Shown here: positions 9,292 through 19,891 of the stretch, piece after piece | How positions within the stretch are numbered: position 1 is the first letter of the stretch | How the letters are laid out: the number at the start of each line of letters is the position of its first letter | Assembly (NCBI GenBank): GCA_009921625.1 | Contig: RFXN01000004.1 | Location: 1 to 34,129 of the forward strand | Origin: Candidatus Fonsibacter lacus | Lineage (GTDB): Bacteria; Actinomycetota; Actinomycetes; Nanopelagicales; Nanopelagicaceae | Reading direction: 5' to 3' | Length of the DNA stretch: 34,129 nt | Translations under genes and position numbers: made by a program | Notes under the pieces: generated by a model | What the model was told of the DNA's origin: nothing | Seen by the model: the letters and a program-made list of their open reading frames with translations, nothing else | The model's database searches: none

Positions 9292-11040
9292 TCAAATAAC
9301 TTTTAGCATCCTGGTATTACCCAGGGTATTTGGTTTAACTGATTCTAAATCCAGGAATTCAGCAATACCTTCATCGTAAGAGCGAAGAAGTTGCTGATAA
9401 ACATCTGGTGCAACTGGCGCTCCCTCAATTTCGACAAAGCCGTGCTTTGCGAAGAAATCAGTTTCAAAAGTAAGGCAGAACAATCTCTTAACACCAATTT
9501 CGATAGCGCGAGTCACGATACGATCTAAAATCATATGACCTATTCCTTGTTTTCGTAAATTTTCACGAACCGCCATCGTGCGAACTTCGGCAAGGTCCTC
9601 CCAAAGAATATGAAGTGCACCGCAACCAACCACTTCGCCATTGAGCTCCGCGACCGTAAATTCTTGAACATCTTCGTAGAGCGTTACCGTCTCTTTTGAA
9701 AGCAACCTTCGCTGCAACGCATACTCATCAATCATGGCTCTGATAGTTTTAATATCATTAGTCTTCGCCGGTCTTATAATTGGAGTCATTCTGGTTTTAC
9801 CAACGGGACCCATACCCATTCCAGCAGTTGGCGGCATGCCTACCTCTAGAGCGCTCAAGAAATCCTCATCAAGAGCCATCGCCTCTAAATCACCCTTTGC
9901 GCCAAGTAGAGCTTGGGCGACAAGGCGCTCGCGTTGAATCACTGGATCCACAAGTTCCGAATAGCCGGTCGCTAACTCAAAACCATCGACATAAAGATCC
10001 CATTTTTCTACCACACCAGGAATCTCGCGATGGCTACGCACCAGTGGTGAAGTATCAGAAATTTCATCCCATTGACCACCTAAGTCGCTCTCTCGGCCAT
10101 CAAAATGCTTGACAACGGTGCTACCAAAGATGGAGTTTGCAGCTTCCTGCACCAATCCGCGGGTGAGATTTATTCCATCTCGCCAGTCACCATAAGCTTG
10201 GTATGACTCAATCATGGCAAATTCTGGTGAGTGACTTGAATCTGCCCCTTCGTTTCTAAAGTTTCTATTAATTTCAAAGACTCGCTCAATACCACCAACA
10301 ATACAACGTTTGAGATAAAGCTCAGGTGCAATACGTAAAAATAGCTCCATGTCATATGCATTGATATGTGTTTTGAAAGGACGCGCTGCTGCACCGCCGT
10401 GGAGAACTTGCAACATTGGCGTTTCAACTTCAATAAATTCTCGCGCTGCGAACGATGAACGCAGTGAACTCATAACCGCTGGACGAAGACGAGCAATGGT
10501 TCGAGCCTCAGGACGAACAATGAGATCAACGTAGCGTTGTCGCACGCGAGTCTCTTCCGAGAGCGGTTTATGTTCCACGGGTAATGGACGAAGCGCTTTA
10601 GCAGCCATGTGCCAACTTGTTGCTAAAACAGAAAGTTCACCACGTTTTGATGTGATGATTTCCCCGGTCACGCTCACCAGATCACCCAAGTCAACGAAAG
10701 ATTTCCATTGCTCTAAAGTTTCGGCGCCAACTTGATCTAGAGAGAACATCGCTTGTAACTCGGTGCCATCCCCTTCACGTAAAGTCGCAAAGGCTAATTT
10801 TCCAGTATCTCTTTTAAAGATCACCCGACCAGTTACGCTCTCAGTAATACCGCTTTTTACATCGATTTCTAAGTGGCCAAACTTCTCACGAATCGCTTTT
10901 AGTGAAGAGGTGCGCGGGACGGAAACGGGATAAGCCTCATGTCCGCTTTCCACGAGAGAATCGCGCTTTTGTCGACGAACCTGCATCTGTTCAGGAAGAT
11001 CATCGATCTCCGATGCGATATTACCCTCTGATTCCGCCAT
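9292..11040 (-). CDS. fusion ORF: truncated lysyl-tRNA synthetase (about 417 aa) + complete ArgA-type N-acetylglutamate synthase/GNAT (165 aa)
   Basis: LysRS: RQRYVDLIVRPEARTIARLR, FRNEGADSSHSPEFAMIESYQAYGDW, KWDLYVDGFELATGYSEL, GMPPTAGMGMG. From the internal ATG at 9787-9789: MTPIIRPAKTNDIKTIRAMIDEYALQRRLLSKETVTLYEDVQEF...VVGCGALHILWEDLAEVRTMAV...DFFAKHGFVEI...LLRSYDEGIAEFLDLESVKPNTLGNTRML (actinobacterial ArgA family). Confidence 0.88.
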   Translation of the reverse strand: MAESEGNIASEIDDLPEQMQVRRQKRDSLVESGHEAYPVSVPRTSSLKAIREKFGHLEIDVKSGITESVTGRVIFKRDTGKLAFATLREGDGTELQAMFSLDQVGAETLEQWKSFVDLGDLVSVTGEIITSKRGELSVLATSWHMAAKALRPLPVEHKPLSEETRVRQRYVDLIVRPEARTIARLRPAVMSSLRSSFAAREFIEVETPMLQVLHGGAAARPFKTHINAYDMELFLRIAPELYLKRCIVGGIERVFEINRNFRNEGADSSHSPEFAMIESYQAYGDWRDGINLTRGLVQEAANSIFGSTVVKHFDGRESDLGGQWDEISDTSPLVRSHREIPGVVEKWDLYVDGFELATGYSELVDPVIQRERLVAQALLGAKGDLEAMALDEDFLSALEVGMPPTAGMGMGPVGKTRMTPIIRPAKTNDIKTIRAMIDEYALQRRLLSKETVTLYEDVQEFTVAELNGEVVGCGALHILWEDLAEVRTMAVRENLRKQGIGHMILDRIVTRAIEIGVKRLFCLTFETDFFAKHGFVEIEGAPVAPDVYQQLLRSYDEGIAEFLDLESVKPNTLGNTRMLKVI

Positions 11041-11057
11041 GAGTAGAGAGTACCGGC

Positions 11058-11828
11058 TTAGTGGTTCCGCTCGTGTACAAGTCGCAAGCCGATAAGAGTG
11101 AGGTCTGGCTCATGGAAATCAATAGTTTCGCATTCGCCAATTACCAGGCTTGCTAAACCACCGGTGGCAACAACTGTGATTTTCCCATTGCTCGTTTCGG
11201 CCAATTCATCGCTGATGCGACGGACTAAGCCATCTACTTGCCCTGCAAAACCATAGATAGTTCCTGACTGTAGGGCCTCCACCGTGTTTTTACCGATAGG
11301 TGAACGAGGTTTAATCAACTCCACCTTTCGCAACTGAGCAGCTCGCGAGGCGAGCGCATCCACTGAAATTTCAATTCCTGGTGCGAGCGCACCGCCAAGG
11401 AATTCCCCTTTGACAGAAACTACGTCGAGATTGGTTGAGGTACCAAAATCGACAACAATGACGGCACCGCCATCGCCAAAGAGAGCATGCGCTGCCAGGG
11501 TATTTGCGATTCGATCAGAACCGATTTCTTTTGGATTATCGACCAGGAGGGGCACGCCGGTCTTTATTCCTGGCTCCAAAATTGTAGAGGGAATATTTGA
11601 ATAGTGACGTGTGAGCATCGTCCGTAATTCACGTAATACCGCTGGAACTGTTGAGCAGAGCGAGATGCCATCAATCTCGTAACCTTCAACAAGCGAACGA
11701 TACTTAATCCAAAGCTCATCTGCCGTGTCTCGGGTGTCAGTCTTCACTCGCCAGGAATGTAGTATTTCTTCAGCATTGAAAATTCCAAGAACTGTATTTG
11801 TATTTCCAACATCGATAGTTAGCAACAT
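11058..11828 (-). CDS. coaX: type III pantothenate kinase
   Basis: DVGNTNTVLGIF, GSDRIANTLAAHALF, VVDFGTSTNLDVV, GFLGGALAPGI-like motif, TGGLA. Confidence 0.93.
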   Translation of the reverse strand: MLLTIDVGNTNTVLGIFNAEEILHSWRVKTDTRDTADELWIKYRSLVEGYEIDGISLCSTVPAVLRELRTMLTRHYSNIPSTILEPGIKTGVPLLVDNPKEIGSDRIANTLAAHALFGDGGAVIVVDFGTSTNLDVVSVKGEFLGGALAPGIEISVDALASRAAQLRKVELIKPRSPIGKNTVEALQSGTIYGFAGQVDGLVRRISDELAETSNGKITVVATGGLASLVIGECETIDFHEPDLTLIGLRLVHERNH

Positions 11829-12688
11829 TAGTTAACCTCACTTATATCAAGTCCGATATCTAGAATAGGTGCTGAGTGTGTGATGGCACCTACCGCGATG
11901 TAATCCACACCTGTCTCTGCATACTTACGAACGCTCTCTAATGTGATTCCACCGGAGGCTTCCAATTTCACGCGCCCCGCTGTGAGCCGAACAGCTTCGC
12001 TACATTGTTCAGGGGTCATGTTGTCGAGAAGAACTTCATCAACGCCAGCGCTAATTGCCTCCGATAATTGATCCAACCGATCAATCTCAACTTCAATTCG
12101 AATCCCAGGAAATTGCGACTTAATCGCTCTCACTGCCGGTTCAATTCCGCCGACGGCTGCGATGTGGTTATCTTTCAGTAGCGCACTCTCCGCAAGATTT
12201 AACCGATGATTTACTCCCCCACCCATTAATACCGCGTATTTCTCTAGGTCTCGCCAACCTGGGGTTGTCTTACGGGTATCTCGAATTTTTGCATCTGTTC
12301 CTGAAATAGCCGCGACCCAATTGCTTGCTGAGGTCGAAATGCCAGAAAGCTTGGAGAGGAAATTAAGCGCGGTGCGCTCAGCAATCAATATCTCTCGTGT
12401 TAACGCAGCAACTTTGAGAACCGTGACATTTGCTCCCACATGATTACCATCAGAGATTCGACTGATAACTTCATATCCACTTTTGCATACTCGATCTAAA
12501 ACTACAATAGCGATATCTATTCCAGAAATAACCCCAGATTTGCGAGTTCGAAACTCTGCAATACAGCGCTGCGATAATGGAATGGTTGGCCCCGTTGTGA
12601 CATCAACGTTCCCCACATAATCTTCAGCAATAGCAGCCTCGACTCGAGAAAGCAGTAACGCTCTATCAATCATTACGCACCCCTTCAA
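11828..12688 (-). CDS. nadC: nicotinate-nucleotide pyrophosphorylase (carboxylating)
   Basis: RDTRKTTPGWRDLEKYAVLMGGGVNHRLNL, LLKDNHI, VDEVLLDNMTPEQ, LEASGGITLESVRKYAETGVDYIAVGAITHS. Likely start is internal ATG at about 12673 (MIDRALLL). Confidence 0.95.
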   Translation of the reverse strand: MKGCVMIDRALLLSRVEAAIAEDYVGNVDVTTGPTIPLSQRCIAEFRTRKSGVISGIDIAIVVLDRVCKSGYEVISRISDGNHVGANVTVLKVAALTREILIAERTALNFLSKLSGISTSASNWVAAISGTDAKIRDTRKTTPGWRDLEKYAVLMGGGVNHRLNLAESALLKDNHIAAVGGIEPAVRAIKSQFPGIRIEVEIDRLDQLSEAISAGVDEVLLDNMTPEQCSEAVRLTAGRVKLEASGGITLESVRKYAETGVDYIAVGAITHSAPILDIGLDISEVN

Positions 12689-14285
12689 ATCGATGGGATA
12701 AATTTCCTGAAGGATCCATTTTCTGCAGTATTCGTTTCATCCAAAGCTCTGATTCTCGAGGAAAATCTTCACGCCAGTGAGATCCGCGGGTTTCTTCTCG
12801 GATGAGCGCCGAGGAGACAATTACGTTGGCCAAAGTAAGAAGGTTAGTTGTCTCCCATGCCTCAACGCATGGTTTATCGCTCTGCAGCTTGCCAATCTTT
12901 CCAAGCACCTCGGATGTGTTTTCAAGTGAGCCTCGAGTTCGGATTACACCTGCGCCTGCACTCATGGCATGTGCAACCTCATAACGCGCCTCTGGTGAAA
13001 TCAATGATTCCGAGCTCGACGACATCACTGGTTCTTCTCTTGTGAATTTTCGGAGCGTGAGATGAATGTCATCAGCGATGCGAGCAGCAAAAACCAGCCC
13101 CTCAAGTAGTGAATTTGATGCCAACCTATTTGCTCCGTGAACACCGGTACATGCAGTCTCTCCGCAAGCGTAAAGACCTGGAACTGTAGAACGGCCAAAT
13201 AAATCAACGCGCACGCCACCAGATGCATAGTGAGCTGCGGGAGCTACTGGAATTAAATCTTTCTCTGGATTAATTCCATGATCTACACATGATTGATAAA
13301 TATTTGGAAATCGCTCCGAAAAATTTGGCACCTTACTCACGTCAAGCCAGACATGTTGAGCGTTATTTTTTAACATCTGACTCATAATTGCTTTTGCGAC
13401 AATATCGCGAGGAGCTAGATCGGCGAGCGGATGCAAACCTTTCATAAATTGCTCTTTCGCATCGTTGAGCAAAATTGCACCCTCGCCGCGAACTGCTTCA
13501 CTAATTAGAGGTTGCTGTCCGGAACTCTTTTCTCCTAGGAAGAGAACGGTGGGATGAAATTGAATGAATTCGACATCTGCAACCTCAGCTCCAGCGCGAA
13601 GAGCGAGGGCAACGCCATCACCGGTAGAAACTGATGGATTTGTTGTTTGCGCAAAGACTTGACCTAAACCACCCGTCCCTAAGATGACAGCTTTTCCTAG
13701 GGCAAGCCCCACACCATCGCGCGTACCTTCGCCAATGACATGCAAGGTCACTCCGCAAACTCTTCCTGATTCACTCTTGAGCGCATCAAGAACAAGAGCA
13801 TGCTCAATCACTTCGATACCAGGATCTTCGGTGACTGCGGCAAGTAGCGCTCGTGAAATTTCAGCACCAGTCGCGTCGCCACCGGCATGCAAAATTCGAT
13901 TCTTTAAATGGCCGCCTTCGCGCGTTAATGCAATTTCTCCACCTGCGCCACGATCAAAAACTGCGCCGCGCGCAATAAGTCGAGCTACCGCCTCTGGACC
14001 TTCGGTTACTAACGCATGTACCGCTTTTCGATCACAGAGCCCGGCGCCGGCTTTCAATGTATCTATCTCATGTTCAGCAGGCGAATCGCCAGGTCCAAGT
14101 GCGGCAGCAATTCCTCCTTGCGCCCACTTGGTGGAGCCTTCATCAACTCGCGCTTTTGTTACCAAAAGTACTGAGTAACCATAGGCCCGAATCTGTAGCG
14201 CTGTCGTTAGACCAGCAATTCCAGAACCAACAATGATGACATCAGAGGTGATGGTCCAACCTGGGTGAGGAGCAAGTAGTTTCAT
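12666..14285 (-). CDS. nadB: L-aspartate oxidase
   Basis: VIVGSGIAGLTTALQ FAD motif, GSTKWAQGGIAAAL, EFIQFHPTVL, GLYACGETACTGVHGANRLASNSLLEGLVF. Confidence 0.95.
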   Translation of the reverse strand: MKLLAPHPGWTITSDVIIVGSGIAGLTTALQIRAYGYSVLLVTKARVDEGSTKWAQGGIAAALGPGDSPAEHEIDTLKAGAGLCDRKAVHALVTEGPEAVARLIARGAVFDRGAGGEIALTREGGHLKNRILHAGGDATGAEISRALLAAVTEDPGIEVIEHALVLDALKSESGRVCGVTLHVIGEGTRDGVGLALGKAVILGTGGLGQVFAQTTNPSVSTGDGVALALRAGAEVADVEFIQFHPTVLFLGEKSSGQQPLISEAVRGEGAILLNDAKEQFMKGLHPLADLAPRDIVAKAIMSQMLKNNAQHVWLDVSKVPNFSERFPNIYQSCVDHGINPEKDLIPVAPAAHYASGGVRVDLFGRSTVPGLYACGETACTGVHGANRLASNSLLEGLVFAARIADDIHLTLRKFTREEPVMSSSSESLISPEARYEVAHAMSAGAGVIRTRGSLENTSEVLGKIGKLQSDKPCVEAWETTNLLTLANVIVSSALIREETRGSHWREDFPRESELWMKRILQKMDPSGNLSHRFEGVRND

Positions 14286-15103
14286 GAGCTCCCCTTTATG
14301 TCGTGCGAAAAATTATCAATTAACCGAACTGATCCTATCCATCCTGCTAACAGAACTTGAACCCTCCCAGTGAAATTAGTCTTGACGGGAAGAAGGGTTT
14401 CCGGATCAACAATCTCTGCATAATCAAGGATAAATCCACTCTGCCTCGCAAAAGTCTGAGTAAGCGCTACTTTGATTTCAGTTAAGTCGTTGGTTTTTTT
14501 AACGCCCTCCTGAGCTCTGGGAAGTACTCGTGCGATTTCGAGTTCCTCAGTACTAAGCCTGCTATTTCGAGAAGAGAGCGCAATTCCATTTCTGTCACGA
14601 ATATTTTCTCCAGGAACTACAAAAATATTGGGAAATCTCTCCGCCGCAAATTTTCGAATCAAAAATAGCTGTTGGAAATCTTTCATGCCAAAGAGCGCAA
14701 ATCTCGGTTGCGTCAATGTGAATAATCGGTTGATTACAGTAAGAACTCCGGAAAAATGATTAGGGCGCGAGGCGCCTTCATAAATATCGCCCAACGGACC
14801 AGCAGGTATTAACTCTACCTTCGCTAAACCCTCTGGATAGATTTCATTAACCGATGGGGTCCATAAAAAATCTGCCCCAGCTTCTTCAGCAAGCACAAGA
14901 TCGCGCTCGAGAGTTTTTGGATATTTTGCTAAATCATCTTTTGAGTCGAACTGAGTTGGATTGACATACACACTTACTAAAACGCTCGCGCCCAACTTTT
15001 TTGCGCTCTTTATTAATGCCAGATGTCCTTCATGTAGCGCGCCCATGGTGGGAACTAATGCGAGCCCATTAATGGGCTCCGATATCGCTTCTAGATGCTT
15101 CAT
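14282..15103 (-). CDS. panC: pantothenate synthetase
   Basis: LVPTMGALHEGHLALI, VYVNPTQF, RPNHFSGVLTVINRLF, ALSSRNSRLS. Confidence 0.95.
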   Translation of the reverse strand: MKHLEAISEPINGLALVPTMGALHEGHLALIKSAKKLGASVLVSVYVNPTQFDSKDDLAKYPKTLERDLVLAEEAGADFLWTPSVNEIYPEGLAKVELIPAGPLGDIYEGASRPNHFSGVLTVINRLFTLTQPRFALFGMKDFQQLFLIRKFAAERFPNIFVVPGENIRDRNGIALSSRNSRLSTEELEIARVLPRAQEGVKKTNDLTEIKVALTQTFARQSGFILDYAEIVDPETLLPVKTNFTGRVQVLLAGWIGSVRLIDNFSHDIKGSS

Positions 15104-15136
15104 ATTCGGCTCCAGTCCGCTTGGGGTACCAGGCAG

Positions 15137-15607
15137 TTAAAGAGTATCGCGCCCCGCTAACTTCGCCAAAAGTTCAACGACTGGTCCGGCGCCAGGCAGA
15201 TAAGCAGCGCCATCTATCTCCAACCATGGAGCTAAAACAAAGGTTCGCTCTGCAGCTCGCGGATGAGGCAACGTCAATGATTCACTTTTGTAACTAACTC
15301 CATCGCAGGAAATCAGATCTATATCCAGGGTTCGTGGTCCCCATCTCTCTGATTGCACATCTCGATTTCTACCAAAAACACCCTCGATTGCCTGACATAC
15401 TCTAAGCAATTCCTCTGGCTCCAATTGAGTCTCCAAAATCAATACCGCATTAAGGAAATTTGGTTGCGGTGGGCCACCGACTGGTCGGTTATCCAAGAAA
15501 TTGGAGAGTGCGACCACTTCACCAATTTCATTCAAGGCTTCAGCAGCCGAACTTAAAATACTTTCGCGTTCTCCAAAGTTTGAGCCAAGTGCAAGAACAG
15601 CTCTCAT
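15137..15607 (-). CDS. folK: 2-amino-4-hydroxy-6-hydroxymethyldihydropteridine pyrophosphokinase
   Basis: ALGSNFGERESIL, QPNFLNAVL, ERWGPRTLDIDLI, LPHPRAAERTFVLAPW. Confidence 0.95.
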   Translation of the reverse strand: MRAVLALGSNFGERESILSSAAEALNEIGEVVALSNFLDNRPVGGPPQPNFLNAVLILETQLEPEELLRVCQAIEGVFGRNRDVQSERWGPRTLDIDLISCDGVSYKSESLTLPHPRAAERTFVLAPWLEIDGAAYLPGAGPVVELLAKLAGRDTL

Positions 15608-15963
15608 CGCTTCCGCTCAACCACAACGGAGACATCGAGAAATTCCACTGGTACAGGAGCTTCAGGTTTATGCACTGTGACCAATACATGCTGAACTCGA
15701 CGAAACTTTTTTAAAATTTCATCTCCAATTTTTCCCGCCAAAGCTTCAATTAAATTTAATGGCGCGCCTTCCACCTTTTCTTTAACAATTTCCGCAACTT
15801 CCGCGTAATTAACACTTTTTGATAAATCATCAGATTTGATTGCAGAATTTAAATTTAGTTTTAGTTCAATATCCACTACAAAATCTTGTCCTTTCTTTCG
15901 CTCCTCAGCGAGCACGCCATGAAAACCAAAAGCTCTTATTCCTGTAATGATAATTTTATCCAT
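15604..15963 (-). CDS. folB: dihydroneopterin aldolase
   Basis: MDKIIITGIRAFGFHGVLAEERKKGQDFVVDIEL; overlaps folK and folP by a few nt. Confidence 0.93.
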   Translation of the reverse strand: MDKIIITGIRAFGFHGVLAEERKKGQDFVVDIELKLNLNSAIKSDDLSKSVNYAEVAEIVKEKVEGAPLNLIEALAGKIGDEILKKFRRVQHVLVTVHKPEAPVPVEFLDVSVVVERKR

Positions 15964-16753
15964 TGAGTAAAACCTTCACTTTCTCAACTTGCGCAATCGC
16001 GTCCTTGTGAGGTCTAACGGAATGAGTGCGAACCGCCCACACTCCCTGTGAAGCGCAGAAAGAGGTTACTGCCACGCTCGCCTCTTCTCTTTCTTCGGGC
16101 TTTAAGTTCTCACCAAGGAACCTTTTTCGGGAAACTCCTATAAGTATTGGCAGCCCTAGCTCTGATAATTCATCTATTCCGCGAAGCAACTCCCAATTTT
16201 GCTTGGGCAATTTTGAAAAACCAATGCCTGGATCGATGATGATGCGCTCACGGCCAATGCCCGCTTCAACAAGAGCATCTACCCGAGCGCTCAATTCATC
16301 TTTTACCTCAGTAACAACTTCCCGATAATTACTCTTTTCCATCATATTTGCGGAATGGCCGCGCCAATGCATCGCTACATACTTAACTTTGCTCTCTGCG
16401 ATGACTGAAGCCATATTTATATCTGCTAGGCCGCCACTTACATCATTAATAAAGTGAGCTCCGAGCGAGATCGCTGCCTTCGCTACGTTCGCACGCATGG
16501 TGTCGACGCTTACAGTCGCGCCCAATGCCAGTGCTTCTTTTATGACTGGCAGCACGCGCGCCAACTCTTCATCCTCTGAAACTCGCTCAGCTCCAGGCCG
16601 GGTAGATTCACCGCCGATATCGATGATATCTACCTGTTCGGCGAGCATCTCTTCTACTCTTATCAAGGCATCGCGAGTTGAAAGATATTTTCCGCCATCT
16701 GCAAAAGAGTCAGGCGTGATGTTAAGAATCCCCATGACAAGAGTTTTCGCCAC
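15956..16753 (-). CDS. folP: dihydropteroate synthase
   Basis: MGILNITPDSFADGGKY, DIGGESTRPGAE, INDVSGG, IDPGIGFSK, GVSRKRFLG. Confidence 0.96.
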   Translation of the reverse strand: MAKTLVMGILNITPDSFADGGKYLSTRDALIRVEEMLAEQVDIIDIGGESTRPGAERVSEDEELARVLPVIKEALALGATVSVDTMRANVAKAAISLGAHFINDVSGGLADINMASVIAESKVKYVAMHWRGHSANMMEKSNYREVVTEVKDELSARVDALVEAGIGRERIIIDPGIGFSKLPKQNWELLRGIDELSELGLPILIGVSRKRFLGENLKPEEREEASVAVTSFCASQGVWAVRTHSVRPHKDAIAQVEKVKVLLNG

Positions 16754-16764
16754 GATAACTCCTA

Positions 16765-17385
16765 TTACCTACCGAGAATCAGACTTAGCGCCTCTGCACG
16801 CGTCGTCGGATCGCGAAGAATTCCACGAACTGCGCTGGTAGTTGTTCGCGTTCTTGGTTTCTTAGCTCCCCGCATGGACATACATAAATGCTCTGCATCA
16901 ATAATAACTATTGCTCCTGCAACTTCGAGTATTTCAACAAGTGCATCAGCGATCTGAGTCGTTAATCTCTCCTGCACCTGTGGTCTTCTTGCAAATAAAT
17001 CAACTACTCGTGCTAATTTTGATAATCCAGTTATTCGTCCCGACTCACCGGGGATGTATCCAATATGAGCAAGCCCGTGAAATGGGGTCAAGTGATGCTC
17101 GCAATGTGAGTAAAGCTCAATATCTCGCACGATAATTAATTCTCGATGGCCTGCATCAAAGGTGGTAGTGAGAACTTCCTCTGGGGATATCCACAAACCA
17201 GCAAAATTTTCTTGTAGTGCGCGAGCCACACGTGCTGGCGTATCTTTCAAACCATCTCGATTTGGATCTTCACCAAGAGCCAGAAGTAACTCTTTGACAG
17301 CCCGTTCTGCCCGATCTTTATCGAATGGCGCGCTTGCCTTACCCTCAAATGGTGAAGTGAACGAAATTGGAGTGATTTCATCCAT
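16765..17385 (-). CDS. folE: GTP cyclohydrolase I
   Basis: [59 protein letters not shown]. Start chosen at MDEITPIS inside the 16765..17409 ORF. Confidence 0.94.
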   Translation of the reverse strand: MDEITPISFTSPFEGKASAPFDKDRAERAVKELLLALGEDPNRDGLKDTPARVARALQENFAGLWISPEEVLTTTFDAGHRELIIVRDIELYSHCEHHLTPFHGLAHIGYIPGESGRITGLSKLARVVDLFARRPQVQERLTTQIADALVEILEVAGAIVIIDAEHLCMSMRGAKKPRTRTTTSAVRGILRDPTTRAEALSLILGR

Positions 17386-19309
17386 TCTGTGGCTTCTTAG
17401 ATTTCTCAAAAACTACCGGTGGTTGCTTGGAAGGCTTACGATCCTTTGAGCCAGTCCAAGGCTTTCGCGCTGGCCACTCTTTCACATTAGCGAAAATCCC
17501 AGCTACTTCTTCCTTCTCTAAAGTTTCTCGTTCCATTAACTCTAATACCAATTTATCGAGCGTCTCACGATTAACTTCGAGAATTTCGTAGGCTTCTTGA
17601 TGTGCATTATCAATTAAATTACGGACTTCTTCATCGACAATAGCTGCAATTTCTTCAGAATAGTCTCGCTGATGTCCATAGCTCATACCAACAAAAGGTT
17701 CGCCCGTTGCGGAGCCAAGTTTGATTGTTCCGATTCGTTCACTTAGACCGTATTCCATAACCATAGCCCGAGAGAGTGCAGTAGCTTTTTCAATATCATT
17801 TGCAGCGCCAGTTGTGGGATCATGGAAAATTAATTCTTCTGCTGCACGTCCACCTAACGTATAAGCCAATTCATCTAGCATTTGGTTGCGAGATTTCGAA
17901 TACTTATCTTCATCGGGTAGTACCATCGTATATCCGAGTGCACGGCCTCTTGGCATGATAGTAATTTTTTGAACGGGATCAGTATTTGGCAGAGCGTGCG
18001 CTACCAGTGCGTGCCCACCTTCATGATAGGCAGTAATCAATCGCTCTTTTTCATTCATCAAGCGGCTAACTTTTTGTGGTCCAGCCATAACGCGATCAAT
18101 TGATTCACCAAGAGCTTCATTTGTTACCTCGTCGCGATTCTTTCGTGCAGTCAGGAGCGCTGCTTCATTGATGACATTTGCCAAGTCAGCTCCAGTAAAA
18201 CCTGGCATTCGACGGGCAAGATTTAATAAGTCAACATCCGCGGCTAGTGGTTTATTGCGAGCGTGAATTTTAAGTATTGCTTCTCGACCCTTTAAATCTG
18301 GTCTATCGACCGGGATTTGTCGATCAAAGCGGCCTGGACGCAGTAACGCAGGATCAAGAATATCTGGTCTATTCGTCGCAGCAATCATGATCACTGAACC
18401 ATTTGCTTCGAAACCATCCATCTCTACAAGAAGTTGGTTGAGCGTTTGTTCCCGTTCATCATGTCCACCACCCATGCCGGCGCCACGGTGTCGGCCAACT
18501 GCATCAATCTCATCGACAAAAACAATTGCCGGTGAGTTCGCTTTAGCTTGAGCGAACATATCTCGTACTCGCGCAGCGCCAACACCAACAAACATTTCCA
18601 CAAAATCTGATCCAGATATCGAGAAAAACGGCACGTTAGCCTCTCCGGCAACAGCACGAGCTAACAGTGTTTTTCCGGTGCCCGGTGGACCATATAGCAA
18701 GACACCTTTGGGGATTTTTGCCCCCAATTTCTGATATTTAGTCGGATCGACGAGGAAATCTTTTATCTCCTGGAGTTCTTCAATCGCTTCATCTGCCCCT
18801 GCCACATCTGAAAACTTGGTTTGAGGCTTATCTTTTTCATTCAGCTTTGCCCGCGAGCGGCCAAACTGAAAAGCTCGCCCACCACCCTGTGACCGAGAAA
18901 TTAAATAGAAAAAGATAAATGCAATAAATACGAATGGAACAATTGTAATTAAGAGTGAAACTAAAAGTGATTGTCTAGCGACTTTTACATTCCACTTATT
19001 AGGGGGTGGATTCTCACTAAGAATTTTTACAAGGTCACTCTCTTGATTTGCTAAATATGAAGCTTGAAGCTTTGAAGCATCTGAAATCTTTATTCCACTT
19101 TTTAGCACAACACGAATTTGTTGTTCTTGCGCTAAAAGAAGAGCTGAATCAACTTGCCGTGCCGTTATTGCGCCAATAATTCTCTGGGTTTCTACTTCCT
19201 TGAAAGAATTTCCAATATTGGAAATTTGGGAGTAACCAAAGAAGGTGAGCATTGCAAGAAGAACCCATGTGATTGGATTCTTAAATGCCTTTGAAAAACG
19301 CTTTTTCAT
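17378..19309 (-). CDS. ftsH: ATP-dependent zinc metalloprotease FtsH
   Basis: [24 protein letters not shown] motifs, [12 protein letters not shown] zinc site, N-terminal transmembrane segments. Confidence 0.97.
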   Translation of the reverse strand: MKKRFSKAFKNPITWVLLAMLTFFGYSQISNIGNSFKEVETQRIIGAITARQVDSALLLAQEQQIRVVLKSGIKISDASKLQASYLANQESDLVKILSENPPPNKWNVKVARQSLLVSLLITIVPFVFIAFIFFYLISRSQGGGRAFQFGRSRAKLNEKDKPQTKFSDVAGADEAIEELQEIKDFLVDPTKYQKLGAKIPKGVLLYGPPGTGKTLLARAVAGEANVPFFSISGSDFVEMFVGVGAARVRDMFAQAKANSPAIVFVDEIDAVGRHRGAGMGGGHDEREQTLNQLLVEMDGFEANGSVIMIAATNRPDILDPALLRPGRFDRQIPVDRPDLKGREAILKIHARNKPLAADVDLLNLARRMPGFTGADLANVINEAALLTARKNRDEVTNEALGESIDRVMAGPQKVSRLMNEKERLITAYHEGGHALVAHALPNTDPVQKITIMPRGRALGYTMVLPDEDKYSKSRNQMLDELAYTLGGRAAEELIFHDPTTGAANDIEKATALSRAMVMEYGLSERIGTIKLGSATGEPFVGMSYGHQRDYSEEIAAIVDEEVRNLIDNAHQEAYEILEVNRETLDKLVLELMERETLEKEEVAGIFANVKEWPARKPWTGSKDRKPSKQPPVVFEKSKKPQNG

Positions 19310-19315
19310 GATTAA

Positions 19316-19867
19316 CTATGAATACATTTTCGGCGCAAGAACTGCCACGCAATCGAGGTTTCTATACTTCTCTGAAAAATCCAAGCCATACCCAACAACA
19401 AAAGCTGGCGGGATATCAAATCCAACATATTTCACATCTACATGTACCTTTGCTGCCTCTGGTTTTCTAAATACGGCAAAGATTTCGACAGATTTTGCTC
19501 CGCGGGAGAGCAAATTTGTTTGGAGCCATGAAAGTGTTAACCCTGAATCAACAATATCTTCCACGATGATAACTTCTCGACCTGTTATATCTCGATCTAA
19601 ATCTTTCAAGATACGCACGACGCCACTCGATTTCGTTCCAGATCCGTAAGATGAAACCGCCATCCAATCCATCTCTACATGGCGCTGCATTGCGCGGGCA
19701 AGATCTGCCATCGCCATAACTGCCCCTTTCAGTACGCCAACTAATAACAAGTCTCGATTGCCATAATCTTTTGAAATCGCAGCAGCTATCTCAACAATTC
19801 GATCATGAATCTGTTCGCGCGTTGCAACAACTTCTGTGATGTCATCTTTGACTCGTTCTAGGTCCAC
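19316..19867 (-). CDS. hpt: hypoxanthine phosphoribosyltransferase
   Basis: LVGVLKGAVMAMADLAR, VIIVEDIVDSGLTLSWL PRPP loop. Confidence 0.94.
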   Translation of the reverse strand: MDLERVKDDITEVVATREQIHDRIVEIAAAISKDYGNRDLLLVGVLKGAVMAMADLARAMQRHVEMDWMAVSSYGSGTKSSGVVRILKDLDRDITGREVIIVEDIVDSGLTLSWLQTNLLSRGAKSVEIFAVFRKPEAAKVHVDVKYVGFDIPPAFVVGYGLDFSEKYRNLDCVAVLAPKMYS

Positions 19868-19891
19868 CGTGGCGCCACTCCCGTTCTCTAT

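Noticed and set aside
13684-14178. 164-aa + strand ORF antisense to nadB
   Set aside because: Low-complexity Ser/Pro/Ala-rich shadow ORF opposite a clear L-aspartate oxidase; same reasoning applies to the other + strand ORFs within the minus-strand operon.
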